Source of the DNA: CAVSRC01 sp963781775
GTDB lineage: Bacteria > Pseudomonadota > Alphaproteobacteria > Rhizobiales > Kaistiaceae
Length of the DNA stretch: 64,000 bases
NCBI GenBank assembly: GCA_963781775.1
Contig: CAWAHE010000013.1
Span: forward strand, 1 to 64,000
Direction of reading: 5' to 3'
Positions 9,708-18,247 of this stretch are shown piece after piece. Positions within the stretch are counted from its first letter, which is position 1; each line of letters starts with the position of its first letter. The notes beneath the pieces are model-generated. The model had not been told where the DNA came from. It worked only from the letters and a program-made list of their open reading frames with translations, and ran no database searches. Made by a program: the position numbers and the translations under genes.

Positions 9708-10008
9708 ACAGGTGGGATCCCGTTTAGCAGGTTGCCGGCAGGCGAGGTGCCGTCCTGCGGCCGTGGCGCTTTATCGAGTTCGACCGCGGCGCATTACCAT
9801 ATCAATTGCATGTCGCCGATCTCCAGTCGCGGCTTCGGGCGGTCCGGCGAACCTGTCATTTGCCACCATCCTGAGGCGCCGTTCACCGACGGCTCTTGCG
9901 GAGCGCATTCTGGCCGCCGAAGACGACAGGCGGGCCTGTCGACGTAGTGGTATTGAAGGCCTTTAATCTCTTTGTTCGCCAGAATAGGCGACCGCTCGCC
10001 GCAACCGT
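9708..10008 (-). other. Intergenic stretch upstream of paralogue B, with a possible 21-codon frame
   Basis: About 300 bases. The only notable item is a short minus-strand frame from an ATG at 9859 to a TAA at 9794, rich in Pro and charged residues, with an AGGATGG sequence upstream. It lies about 90 bases before the ATP-grasp start. It may be chance, and no promoter or terminator could be assigned. Confidence 0.2.
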
Positions 10009-11403
10009 TCAGGTGCGAAGCTCGCCCAGCCGATCGAGCTTCGCGTCGCTGAGATATCCGTATCGGTTGACCCACATGCCATCCACGCCAGCGGTCCATG
10101 CGACAGCGGCCCGTGCGGCGAAGTCTTCAATCGGACCGTAAGCGTGTGCAAAGGGAAATACGGGACACGCACCGGCGGCCTGTTGGGCTTCGGCGATCTT
10201 CTTGCTCTGCGCGTCGGCGCCCACTGGATGCTGTTCTTCCGGTTCCGGATAGCGAAGGTCATCGATTGCATCGGGCCGCGGGCCACCGGTCCCGATCAGG
10301 TCGACAAGCCGGCGCGCGAGCAGCCCGCGATCGAGACCAGGATTGGCCGACGCCAGTGTGTCCGCATAGAACCTCAGCATCATCGGCCAATGCATGGTGT
10401 ACAGCTTCACGCCAATCGCGTCGCTGAAGGTCCCAACGCGGCCATAGTCGAAGCCGGATACCGCATTCCATGGCGGCGGAAAGGCCTGCGGCGCGAGTTT
10501 CATGCCGGCTGGTATTGCTGACCGGAGATCGCGCACAAATTCCACAACGATGTCGGCCTTCAGGGCGAACAGGTCGCCGAGGCCGGGATAGCGATCGGTG
10601 AAATCGGCTGAGCGCAGGCTGCCGAGGTCGCCGTCGGTCAGTTCCCCCAGAAGCTGACGGCGCACGGCGTCTGTATCGGCACGCATGCGCGCGGTGTCGT
10701 AGCCAAGGCGTTGGCCGGCGCGCATGGCGTGATCGGAGAAATCGAGGAAGATGGAATCCAGCGTGTAGGGCGGGTATTCGGGCCAGTCGACGCGGAAGCC
10801 GTCGACCAGCGGATAGGCCTCGGCGAGATCTGCGAGCAGCGCCGCCACATAGGCCTTGATATGCGGGCTGGCGAGGCTACCGTTCTTGTCGACCCGACCT
10901 GCCGCCATGCTGCCATCGGGGAGCAAGGGCACGTCGTCGGCTTCCGGCCCGCCGAACTGCACGCGGTAGCCGGGCGGGATCGCCGCCTGCACCTGCAGCC
11001 AGACCTCGAGGCCGCGCCGCTTGGCCGCTGCGATGAATTCGCCAACAGTTGCGCCATCGCTTTCCGTCAGGTCGCTTGGCGGCGCCGGCTGGTAGCGCAG
11101 GCCGCGATAGTGCTTCGGGTTGGCGCGATAGCTCGGCGCCGCGCGGCAAAAGAGAGCCCGCTTTCCGAAGAGATCGCGATCGAGCAGGCGTACCTCACCG
11201 GCACCGGCGTCAGCCGGCGGCTCGCGCACTCCGCTTGCCTCGTCGGCCGGGGCGAGCACATAGGGCGAAGTGGCGATTGCCTTTGCCCCTGCGCGGTGCT
11301 GGAGATTGTCGAGCAGCGGCCCGACGCCCTCCACTTGTGCCCATTCCGGCAGGACCGTGATGCCGACAAGCTTGTCTGCACTGGTTCCAGCGTCGGTCAT
11401 CAA
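10009..11403 (-). CDS. Uncharacterised TIM-barrel-like protein, possible glycoside hydrolase
   Basis: 464 residues, no signal peptide. The order of segments suggests a beta-alpha barrel: an early strand after KLVGITVLPEW, then LEVWLQVQAAIPPGY, the acidic motif VDGFRVDWPEYPPYTLD, GMKLAPQAFPPPWN, and a C-terminal strand ending VDGMWVNRYGYL. The pattern of an aspartate/glutamate motif after DGFRVD and a late WVNRYGY strand recalls glycoside-hydrolase clan barrels, but no family could be named. The start has two adjacent ATGs (11403 and 11400). It points away from nasT and stands alone, about 300 bases from the ATP-grasp gene in the same orientation. Confidence 0.5.
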   Translation of the reverse strand: MMTDAGTSADKLVGITVLPEWAQVEGVGPLLDNLQHRAGAKAIATSPYVLAPADEASGVREPPADAGAGEVRLLDRDLFGKRALFCRAAPSYRANPKHYRGLRYQPAPPSDLTESDGATVGEFIAAAKRRGLEVWLQVQAAIPPGYRVQFGGPEADDVPLLPDGSMAAGRVDKNGSLASPHIKAYVAALLADLAEAYPLVDGFRVDWPEYPPYTLDSIFLDFSDHAMRAGQRLGYDTARMRADTDAVRRQLLGELTDGDLGSLRSADFTDRYPGLGDLFALKADIVVEFVRDLRSAIPAGMKLAPQAFPPPWNAVSGFDYGRVGTFSDAIGVKLYTMHWPMMLRFYADTLASANPGLDRGLLARRLVDLIGTGGPRPDAIDDLRYPEPEEQHPVGADAQSKKIAEAQQAAGACPVFPFAHAYGPIEDFAARAAVAWTAGVDGMWVNRYGYLSDAKLDRLGELRT

Positions 11404-11686
11404 GTGACTCTCTAGTCCTCAGCTCGCCCTGCGCCCAACAAGATAATCGTGTGGCACTCAACCGAACAAGAAATTCGTGTCCGTCTTGTCGAAAATCGAA
11501 ATCCGTTTTGGCCGAACGCGTCTGGCGGTCGCGCAAGGTGGGGATTCCCGTATCGGACCTGGTTAACGAAGTTCAGAGCCTCACCATCACCGGGATGCAG
11601 GCGCTGGAACGTAACCCGGGTTTCCCGCGGATGGTTCGGAACTTGCTTCCTGCAACCCGTCCTGGGTCCGGAACCGTTGTGACGCC

Positions 11687-12262
11687 TTGCTCCATATCGT
11701 CGTAATCGATCCAAACCGGGTTCGCGCCTCAATCCTCGAGGAGGGGCTGCGCGAAGCGGGCTATGAGCGGGTGACGCTGCTGACCGACATGCAGGATCTC
11801 CTGCGCAAGGTCGTTGCGGCCGAGCCGGACGTGATCTTCATCGACCTCGCCAATCCCAATCGCGACGTGCTGGAGCAGATGTTCCAGGTGTCGCGCAATG
11901 TTCGCCGCCCGATCGCGATGTTCGTCGACCGCTCCGACGCCCCGTCGATCGAGGCCGCCTTCGACGCCGGCGTCTCCGCCTACATCGTCGATGGCCTGCG
12001 CAAGGAGCGCGTCAAGCCGATCCTCGACGTCACCATCAGCCGCTTCAACGCCTTCAACAAGCTGCGCGACGAGCTCGCCCACACCCGGCAGGAGCTGGCG
12101 GATCGCAAGATCATCGACAAGGCCAAGGGCATCCTGATGGAGCGGCGGGCCCTGTCCGAGGAGCAGGCCTTCGAGATTCTGCGCAAGACGGCGATGAACG
12201 AAAGCCGCCGCATCGTCGATGTCGCCCGCAGCCTGATCACGGCTTCGCAATTGCTGGAATAG
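11687..12262 (+). CDS. nasT: NasT-like ANTAR response regulator (antiterminator)
   Basis: 191 residues: an N-terminal pseudo-receiver domain (LHIVVIDPNRVRASILEEGL, DVIFIDLANPNRD) and a C-terminal ANTAR RNA-binding domain with the typical start DRKIIDKAKGILMERRALSE and a basic tail. In known NasS/NasT systems NasS holds NasT inactive until nitrate or nitrite binds, and free NasT then binds a two-hairpin leader RNA to prevent termination. That leader is visible at 13657-13710. The start is a TTG (LHIVVI follows directly) and nasS begins about 20 bases downstream. The 283 bases upstream hold no gene and no promoter I can assign. Confidence 0.9.
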   Translation: MLHIVVIDPNRVRASILEEGLREAGYERVTLLTDMQDLLRKVVAAEPDVIFIDLANPNRDVLEQMFQVSRNVRRPIAMFVDRSDAPSIEAAFDAGVSAYIVDGLRKERVKPILDVTISRFNAFNKLRDELAHTRQELADRKIIDKAKGILMERRALSEEQAFEILRKTAMNESRRIVDVARSLITASQLLE

Positions 12263-12282
12263 GGAAAACGCAATTGGCCTCC

Positions 12283-13560
12283 ATGACCCTCCTCGACGAT
12301 GGAATGCCGGCGCGGGCAAGCGATTTCCCGCTGACGGCAGGGTTCATTCCACTGGTCGATTGCGCGCCGCTGCTGGTCGCCGCGAAGAAGGGCTTTGCTC
12401 GCGCCGAGGGCCTGCGCCTGACGCTGGTTCGCGAGACCTCGTGGGCCAATATTCGCGACCGGGTGTCGGTAGGCCATTTCGACGCCGCCCATATGCTCGG
12501 GCCCATGCCGATCGCAACGAGTCTCGGCATCGGCCACTTCGATCTTCCCATGGTCGCCCCCTTTGCCTTTGGCCTCGGCGGCAACGCCATCACCGTTTCC
12601 CGGAATCTGTTTGCCGCCATGGAGGCATGTGGCGCCCGCCTTGGCGATGGGCCGGCCGAGATGGGCAGGGCGCTCCACGAGGCCATCGCCCGCCGGCGAA
12701 CGCGCGGCGAGGCGCCCCTGACGCTGGCAATGGTTTTTCCCTTCTCCGGCCACAACTACGAGCTCCGCTACTGGCTTGCCGCCTGCGGCATCGACCCCGA
12801 CCGGGACGTGCGGCTGGTGGTGCTGCCGCCACCCTTCATGGCTGAAGCGTTGCGCGCCGGCCACGTCGATGGATTCTGTGTGGGTGAGCCGTGGAACTCG
12901 CTCGCTGTCGAGCGGGCCGAAGGTGTCATCGTCGTCACCAAGTCGGCGCTATGGCGGAACGGGCCCGAGAAGGTTCTGGGTCTGCAAACCGCCTTCGCCG
13001 AGCGCGAGCCGGAGGCCGTCGCCGCGCTCATCCGCGCGCTCTGGCAGGCGACCGCCTGGGCCGAGAACCCGGCGAACCGCATCGAATTGGCGGCTCTGCT
13101 GTCTGACACCGCCAGTGTTGCCGCCCCGGTGCCCGTCGTGACCCGCGCGCTTGCCGGCGAGATCACGCTCAAGGCCGGCACGCCACCGACGCCGGTGGAA
13201 AATTTCTTCGTGCTTCATGAGGGCGGCGCCAACTTCCCCTGGCAAAGCCACGGCCTTTGGTTCTATTCGCAGATGGTCCGCTGGGGGCAGGTTGCGCATA
13301 CCGCCGCCGCCGCCGAGACCGCGCGGCAGGTCTATCGGCCGGACCTCTACCGCGCCGCTCTGGCCGGCACGGACGCCGACTGGCCGACCGCCGACGCGAA
13401 GGTCGAGGGAGGGCGGCCGGCGCGCGCAGCCATCGCTTCGCAGCGTGGCGAACTCGCCGTCGGTCCTGACGGTTTCTTTGACGGTCTGCGCTTCGATCCG
13501 AACGACATCGAGGGCTATCTGCGCCAGATGCCCATCCGGCACTGGCCAGCAAGTGACTGA
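12283..13560 (+). CDS. nasS: NasS-like nitrate/nitrite sensor (CmpA/NrtA-type binding protein without signal peptide)
   Basis: About 425 residues of the CmpA/NrtA solute-binding type (FIPLVDCAPLLVAAKKGFA, FPFSGHNYELRYWLAACGI, VDGFCVGEPWNS) but with no secretion signal. This is the hallmark of the cytoplasmic sensor NasS rather than a transporter subunit. NasS binds nitrate or nitrite and controls NasT, encoded immediately upstream. A TTG at 12274 with GGGA upstream is an alternative start. No NrtB/NrtC permease or ATPase gene follows, which supports the sensor role. The gene ends just before the leader RNA of the nitrite operon. Confidence 0.88.
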   Translation: MTLLDDGMPARASDFPLTAGFIPLVDCAPLLVAAKKGFARAEGLRLTLVRETSWANIRDRVSVGHFDAAHMLGPMPIATSLGIGHFDLPMVAPFAFGLGGNAITVSRNLFAAMEACGARLGDGPAEMGRALHEAIARRRTRGEAPLTLAMVFPFSGHNYELRYWLAACGIDPDRDVRLVVLPPPFMAEALRAGHVDGFCVGEPWNSLAVERAEGVIVVTKSALWRNGPEKVLGLQTAFAEREPEAVAALIRALWQATAWAENPANRIELAALLSDTASVAAPVPVVTRALAGEITLKAGTPPTPVENFFVLHEGGANFPWQSHGLWFYSQMVRWGQVAHTAAAAETARQVYRPDLYRAALAGTDADWPTADAKVEGGRPARAAIASQRGELAVGPDGFFDGLRFDPNDIEGYLRQMPIRHWPASD

Positions 13561-13656
13561 CTTGCCACAAAGATCAGCACGGTTGCCTAGAATATCGCCT
13601 TGCGCCGAGGTCGCCCACAAAAATAGCATCCGTGACATTCGGTGCCATGTGCATCG

Positions 13657-13710
13657 GGGCCAACGACGGCCCGACTGAAGATCAAACATCCCGCGCCCAA
13701 TGTCGGGCGC
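13657..13710 (+). promoter_or_regulatory. ANTAR (NasT) target leader: two hexaloop hairpins
   Basis: Two perfect stems, each closing a six-base loop: GGGCC-AACGAC-GGCCC at 13657-13672 and GCGCCC-AATGTC-GGGCGC at 13693-13710, separated by 20 bases. Both loops have A at position 1 and G at position 4, the conserved bases of the ANTAR target motif. The pair lies between nasS and the nitrite channel gene, upstream of a candidate terminator. NasT binding is inferred from these features and from the nasT-nasS genes directly upstream. Confidence 0.85.
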
Positions 13711-13732
13711 TTCTGGCAACGCCGCCGCTCCA

Positions 13733-13768
13733 CCGCAGCCGATGCTGTGCGTGGTCGTGCGGCTTTTT
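13733..13768 (+). terminator. Candidate regulated intrinsic terminator in the nitrite operon leader
   Basis: A CCGCA stem (13733-13737) pairs with TGCGG (13758-13762) and runs into CTTTTT. An alternative register pairs AGCCG with CGGCT before the same T run. It stands downstream of the two ANTAR hairpins and about 37 bases before the channel start codon, where attenuation by NasT would act. The stem is short, so its strength is uncertain. Confidence 0.55.
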
Positions 13769-13804
13769 GCGCTTTTGCGCTTCGACGAATGGGGATTTGG
13801 GACC

Positions 13805-14635
13805 ATGGATTACGTCAAACCGACGGATGTTGTTCAAAGCATGCTTGAGACGGCGAAGCGCAAGCTGGCGCTGGCGCCGGTTGACCTGCTCATTCGCGGG
13901 ATCATGTCGGGCGCGTTGCTCGGCTTCGCCACGAGCCTCGCCTTCACCGCCGCCGGATCGACCGGCCAGCCGATCGTCGGCGCGATCATCTTCCCGATCG
14001 GGCTGGTGGTGATCGTGTTGCTGGGCCTCGAACTGGTTACCGGCAGCTTCGGCCTGCTGCCGCTGCTCTGGGTGGAGCGCCGCAACACCGTTGGTGCGGT
14101 CATCACCAACTGGAGCTGGGTCTTCGTCGGCAATCTCGTCGGCAGCGTGATCTACGGCGCGCTGCTGGCGATCACGCTGACGAAATTCGGGACCGCCGAG
14201 CTTGCTCCGGTCGGGGCGAAGCTCGTGGCCGCTGCGGAGGCGAAGACCATCGCTTACGCCGCGATCGGTCCGGCGGGCATGGTCACGGCTTTCGTCAAGG
14301 CAATCCTGTGCAACTGGATGGTCTGCCTCGCCGTCGTGCTCGCGATGAGTTCGACTTCAACCATCGGCAAGATCGTCTGCGCATGGCTGCCGATCACCGT
14401 GTTCTTCGCCCAGGGCTTCGAGCACGCCGTCGTCAACATGTTCGTCATCCCGACCGGCATGATGCTGGGCGCGCACGTATCGGTGGCCGATTGGTGGCTG
14501 TGGAACCAGATTCCCGTCACGCTCGGCAATATCATCGGCGGCGCGCTGTTCTTCACCCTGCCGCTGTACTTCACCCTGAAGGAGCGCCCGAAGCCCGGCC
14601 TGTCGCTCGCTGGCGAACAGGTTCCGGCGGAGTAG
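13805..14635 (+). CDS. Formate/nitrite transporter family channel (nitrite uptake)
   Basis: 276 residues with six hydrophobic helices and FNT family motifs (LIRGIMSGALLGFATSLAF, LCNWMVCLAVVLAMSS, ITVFFAQGFEHAVVNMFVIP). FNT proteins are pentameric inner-membrane channels for formate, nitrite or related anions. The position between nasS and nirA argues for nitrite uptake (NirC role). The ATG at 13805 has a GGGGA ribosome site and gives the usual family length. An in-frame ATG at 13700 would place coding sequence over the leader RNA and is rejected. Confidence 0.9.
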   Translation: MDYVKPTDVVQSMLETAKRKLALAPVDLLIRGIMSGALLGFATSLAFTAAGSTGQPIVGAIIFPIGLVVIVLLGLELVTGSFGLLPLLWVERRNTVGAVITNWSWVFVGNLVGSVIYGALLAITLTKFGTAELAPVGAKLVAAAEAKTIAYAAIGPAGMVTAFVKAILCNWMVCLAVVLAMSSTSTIGKIVCAWLPITVFFAQGFEHAVVNMFVIPTGMMLGAHVSVADWWLWNQIPVTLGNIIGGALFFTLPLYFTLKERPKPGLSLAGEQVPAE

Positions 14636-14672
14636 GCGGAACCGTCAACCGACCCGGACGAGGAGCACGGCG

Positions 14673-16457
14673 ATGAGCCAGACCAGTGCAATGCTCGAGA
14701 ACGCCCCGTTCAGCGACGAGCAGAAGGAGTATCTCGCCGGCTACCTCACCGGCGTCGCCGCCCGGCAGATCGTTCCCTTCGCCGGTCATCGGGCCGACGG
14801 TCGCATCACCAACGATCCCTCCGACGGGGCGGCGAATCTCGCCGCTCCGGCGGAGGAAACCGCCTTCGGCGTGCCGCTGGACGAGTTGTCGAAGGAAGAG
14901 CGGTTGAAGCTCGAACTCAATCCGCTCGACATCTGGGACAAGATTCTCGCTCACGCCGATGCCGACAAGCCACCAGAAGGCGGTGACATCTTCCGGTTCA
15001 AGTTCCATGGGCTGTTCTACGTGGCGCCGAACCAGGACTCGTTCATGCTGCGTCTGCGCGTGCCGGCCGGCACGCTCGATGCGCGGCAACTGCATGGCCT
15101 GGCCGCCATCGCCCGCACCTATGGCGGCGGTTACAGCGACATCACCACGCGCTCCAATATCCAGCTACGCGAATTTCCGCCGCGCAATATCGCCAAGGTG
15201 CTGATGGCGGTCGCCGATCTCGGCATGACCTCGCGCGGTGCCGGCGCAGACAACGTGCGCAACATCACCGCCACGCCGACCTCGGGCATCGATCCCGACG
15301 AGCTTTGCGATGTGCGCCCGCTGGTGCGCGCGCTGCAGCACTACATCAACAATTGCCGTGACCTCTACGGCATCCCGCGCAAGTTCAACATCGCATTCGA
15401 TTCCGGCGGCGCGGTCAGCGTCGTCTCCGATACCAACGACATTGGCTTTGTCGCCACGCGTGTCGGCGAGGTCGCCGATGTGGAGCCCGGCGTCTATTTC
15501 CGCGTGCTGCTCGCCGGCATCACCGGGCACAAGCGCTTCGCCGTCGATAGCGGCCTGCTGCTCAAGCCGGAGGAATGCGTCGCCGTTGCCGCCGCCATGG
15601 TGCGCGCCTTCTCCGACACCGGCGACCGCACCGACCGCAAGAAGGCGCGGCTCTGCTACGTCATCGAGCGCCTCGGCATGGAAGCATTCCTGGCAAAGAC
15701 GCAAGAGCATCTCGCCTTCCCACTGCGCTTTGTGCCGGAGAGCCAGTGCGCGCCGCGCCCGCCGGTCACCCGCCATGGCTATCTCGGCGTTCACAAACAG
15801 AGACAGCCGGGTCTCGCCTATGTCGGCGTTCACGTACCGGTCGGCCGCATGACCGCCGAACAGATGGACGCCATCGCCGCGATTGCCGAGACCTGCGGCG
15901 ACGGCGAAATCCGCCTCACCGTCTGGCAGAACCTCATCCTGTCCGGCATTCGCGAGGATGCCATTGAAGAGGTGCAGATCCGTCTTGCCGCCAATGGCTT
16001 CAGCCACAATGCCTCGTCGGTGGTCGGCGGCCTCGTCGCCTGCACCGGCAATACCGGCTGCCGGTTCTCCTCCACCAACACCAAGGGGCAGGCGGTCGCG
16101 ATCGGCGCCTATCTCGACCAGCGCTTGACGCTCGACCAGCCGATCAACATTCACCTGACCGGCTGTCCGAACTCCTGTGCGCAGCACTATATCGGCGATA
16201 TCGGCTTGCTCGGCACGATGGTCGATACGCCGAATGGGTCGGTCGAGGGCTACCACGTCTATATCGGCGGTGGTTCGGACCATCAGCAGGTTCTGGCGCG
16301 AGAATTCGCCAAAGCAGTGCCCTTCGACGATCTGACGCCACTGCTCGAACGCCTGCTCGGCGCCTATCTCGGGCGCCGCCAGAATGGCGAGAGCTTTCTC
16401 GACTTCGCCAATCGGCATGAGGTCCGCGATCTCGTCGCGATGTCGGCGGAGGCATAA
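14673..16457 (+). CDS. nirA: NirA-type assimilatory nitrite reductase (sirohaem, 4Fe-4S)
   Basis: 594 residues with the duplicated nitrite/sulfite reductase architecture: two ferredoxin-like half-domains (VPAGTLDARQLHGLAAIA, and VPVGRMTAEQMDAIAAIA) and two catalytic domains. The sirohaem/4Fe-4S ligands are CTGNTGC near residue 456 and TGCPNSC near residue 497, both intact. It should reduce nitrite to ammonium in the cytoplasm. The next gene, a diflavin reductase, starts inside its stop codon (TAATG), and cysG for sirohaem follows. This supports nitrite rather than sulfite as substrate, although the two families are close. Confidence 0.9.
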   Translation: MSQTSAMLENAPFSDEQKEYLAGYLTGVAARQIVPFAGHRADGRITNDPSDGAANLAAPAEETAFGVPLDELSKEERLKLELNPLDIWDKILAHADADKPPEGGDIFRFKFHGLFYVAPNQDSFMLRLRVPAGTLDARQLHGLAAIARTYGGGYSDITTRSNIQLREFPPRNIAKVLMAVADLGMTSRGAGADNVRNITATPTSGIDPDELCDVRPLVRALQHYINNCRDLYGIPRKFNIAFDSGGAVSVVSDTNDIGFVATRVGEVADVEPGVYFRVLLAGITGHKRFAVDSGLLLKPEECVAVAAAMVRAFSDTGDRTDRKKARLCYVIERLGMEAFLAKTQEHLAFPLRFVPESQCAPRPPVTRHGYLGVHKQRQPGLAYVGVHVPVGRMTAEQMDAIAAIAETCGDGEIRLTVWQNLILSGIREDAIEEVQIRLAANGFSHNASSVVGGLVACTGNTGCRFSSTNTKGQAVAIGAYLDQRLTLDQPINIHLTGCPNSCAQHYIGDIGLLGTMVDTPNGSVEGYHVYIGGGSDHQQVLAREFAKAVPFDDLTPLLERLLGAYLGRRQNGESFLDFANRHEVRDLVAMSAEA

Positions 16458-18247
16458 TGGTCGTCGATCCCCGCATGCGGCGCTTCGACCTGCCGTCCGA
16501 CGCGCCTTTCAATCCGGCACAGCGCGCCTGGCTGGAAGGCTTCCTCGCCGGCTTCGGTGCACCGGGCGCCGCGACGGGTGTCGGCACCGCCGCACCGCCT
16601 CCACCGCCGCTGACCATCGTCTACGCCTCGCAGACCGGCACCGCCGAGAGCCTCGCCAAGAAGCTGGCCAAGGCGGCGCGTGTGAAGGGGCGCGCAGCCA
16701 AGGCAGTGGATATCCAGTCGCTGGATCTGACCAGCCTCGCGAGCCTTTCCCCGTTAGCCATTGTCGCCAGCACGCATGGCGAGGGCGATCCGCCCGATCC
16801 GGCCCGTGCCATGGCCGATGTCCTTGCCGCCGCCGAGGGCGCCCCGCTGGCCGGCGTGAAGTTCTCGGTGCTTGCCCTCGGCGACAGCAATTATGCGCGC
16901 TTCTGCGGTTTCGGCCGCCATCTCGACGTGCGGCTGGAGGAGCTTGGTGGCGAGCGTGTGCTCGACCGTGTCGATTGCGACGTAGAGGTGGACGAGCCCT
17001 TTGCGGCGTTTCGCAATTCTTTCCTCAAGGTTCTCGATGAAGTGGCGCCGGCCGAGGCCGGTGCCTCGGTTCCCACGGCGTCTGCCTCCGTGGACATTGG
17101 CGAGGACGACCTCGACGAGCCGGAGGAGGTGTGGACGCGCAAGCGGCCGTACGACGCGCCGCTGGTCGATGCGCCGGTGCTGAACCGCGCCGGCTCCGAC
17201 AAGGAGACCCGCCACGTCGTTCTGTCGCTCGCCGGTTCGGGCATGACCTATGAGCCCGGCGATGCCCTCGGCGTCATGCCCGCCAACGACCCAGCGCTGG
17301 TCGAGGCGGTTCTTGCCGCCGCGGGACTGGCCGGTGACCGCGCCGTTGCCAGCGAGGACGGCGCCGACCTTGTCACTGTGCTCACGCGTATGCGGGAGAT
17401 CGGCAAGCTCAGCCAGGCGACGCTGCTGAAATTTCAGGCGAAAGCCGAGAGCGCGGAGCTTGCACGTATTCTCGAGCCGGACAACGTCGAGGAGCGCGAA
17501 GCGTGGCTGTGGGGGCGCGAGTTCATCGACTTGCTGACGGCGTTTCCCGGTGTGGTCGCCGACGCCGACGAACTGGTCGCCATGCTTCCGCGCATCGCCC
17601 CGCGGCTCTATTCGATCGCATCCAGTCAGCGCGCCCATCCCGACGAGGTGCATTTGACGGTCGCCGTCGTGCGCTACGATGCATGGGGGCGCTCGCGCGG
17701 TGGCGTCGCTTCGACCCAGATCGCGGAAAGGCTTCCTCCCGCCGCCAGCCTGCCGGTCTATGTGCACCGAAATTCGCGCTTCCGTCTTCCGGTGGACGGC
17801 GACCTGCCGGTCATCATGATCGGCCCGGGGACGGGCATCGCGCCTTTCCGCGCCTTCCTTGAGGAACGCCGCGAGACCGGCGCGAAAGGCCGCAACTGGC
17901 TTTTCTTCGGCGATCGCCGTGCCGTCTGCGATTACCTCTACCGCGAAGAGCTGCGCGTCTTCCGCAACGATGGCCTGCTCACCAGGCTCGATACGGCCTT
18001 CTCACGCGACCAGCTCGACAAGATCTACGTGCAGCACCTGATGCGCGACGCCGGCGCGGATATCTGGAAATGGATCGGCGAGGGGGCCCACATCTATGTC
18101 TGCGGCGATGCCTCCCGGATGGCCAAGGACGTGGACGACACGCTGATGGCGATCATCGCCGAACACGGGCGGATGTCGCCGGCCAAGGCGCGCCTCGAGC
18201 TTCAGCAGCTCGGTGCCGAGCGGAGGTATTGCCGCGATGTCTATTGA
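16457..18247 (+). CDS. CysJ-like NADPH diflavin reductase, probable electron donor to NirA
   Basis: 596 residues. Order: a short N-terminal segment, an FMN flavodoxin domain from about residue 52 (YASQTGTAESLAKKLAK), a connecting region, an FAD domain (RLYSIASS near residue 383) and an NADP domain (GPGTGIAPFRAFLEERR near 455; YVCGDASRMAKDV near the C-terminus). This is the layout of sulfite reductase flavoprotein alpha (CysJ). It is translationally coupled to nirA (TAATG) and overlaps cysG. I infer that it delivers NADPH electrons to NirA instead of ferredoxin. A sulfite reductase role is possible, but no cysI is nearby. Confidence 0.88.
   Translation: MVVDPRMRRFDLPSDAPFNPAQRAWLEGFLAGFGAPGAATGVGTAAPPPPPLTIVYASQTGTAESLAKKLAKAARVKGRAAKAVDIQSLDLTSLASLSPLAIVASTHGEGDPPDPARAMADVLAAAEGAPLAGVKFSVLALGDSNYARFCGFGRHLDVRLEELGGERVLDRVDCDVEVDEPFAAFRNSFLKVLDEVAPAEAGASVPTASASVDIGEDDLDEPEEVWTRKRPYDAPLVDAPVLNRAGSDKETRHVVLSLAGSGMTYEPGDALGVMPANDPALVEAVLAAAGLAGDRAVASEDGADLVTVLTRMREIGKLSQATLLKFQAKAESAELARILEPDNVEEREAWLWGREFIDLLTAFPGVVADADELVAMLPRIAPRLYSIASSQRAHPDEVHLTVAVVRYDAWGRSRGGVASTQIAERLPPAASLPVYVHRNSRFRLPVDGDLPVIMIGPGTGIAPFRAFLEERRETGAKGRNWLFFGDRRAVCDYLYREELRVFRNDGLLTRLDTAFSRDQLDKIYVQHLMRDAGADIWKWIGEGAHIYVCGDASRMAKDVDDTLMAIIAEHGRMSPAKARLELQQLGAERRYCRDVY

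Noticed and set aside
13700..13804. Earlier in-frame start for the formate/nitrite channel
   Set aside because: It would translate the second ANTAR hairpin and terminator; the ATG at 13805 has a good ribosome site and gives the normal protein length.
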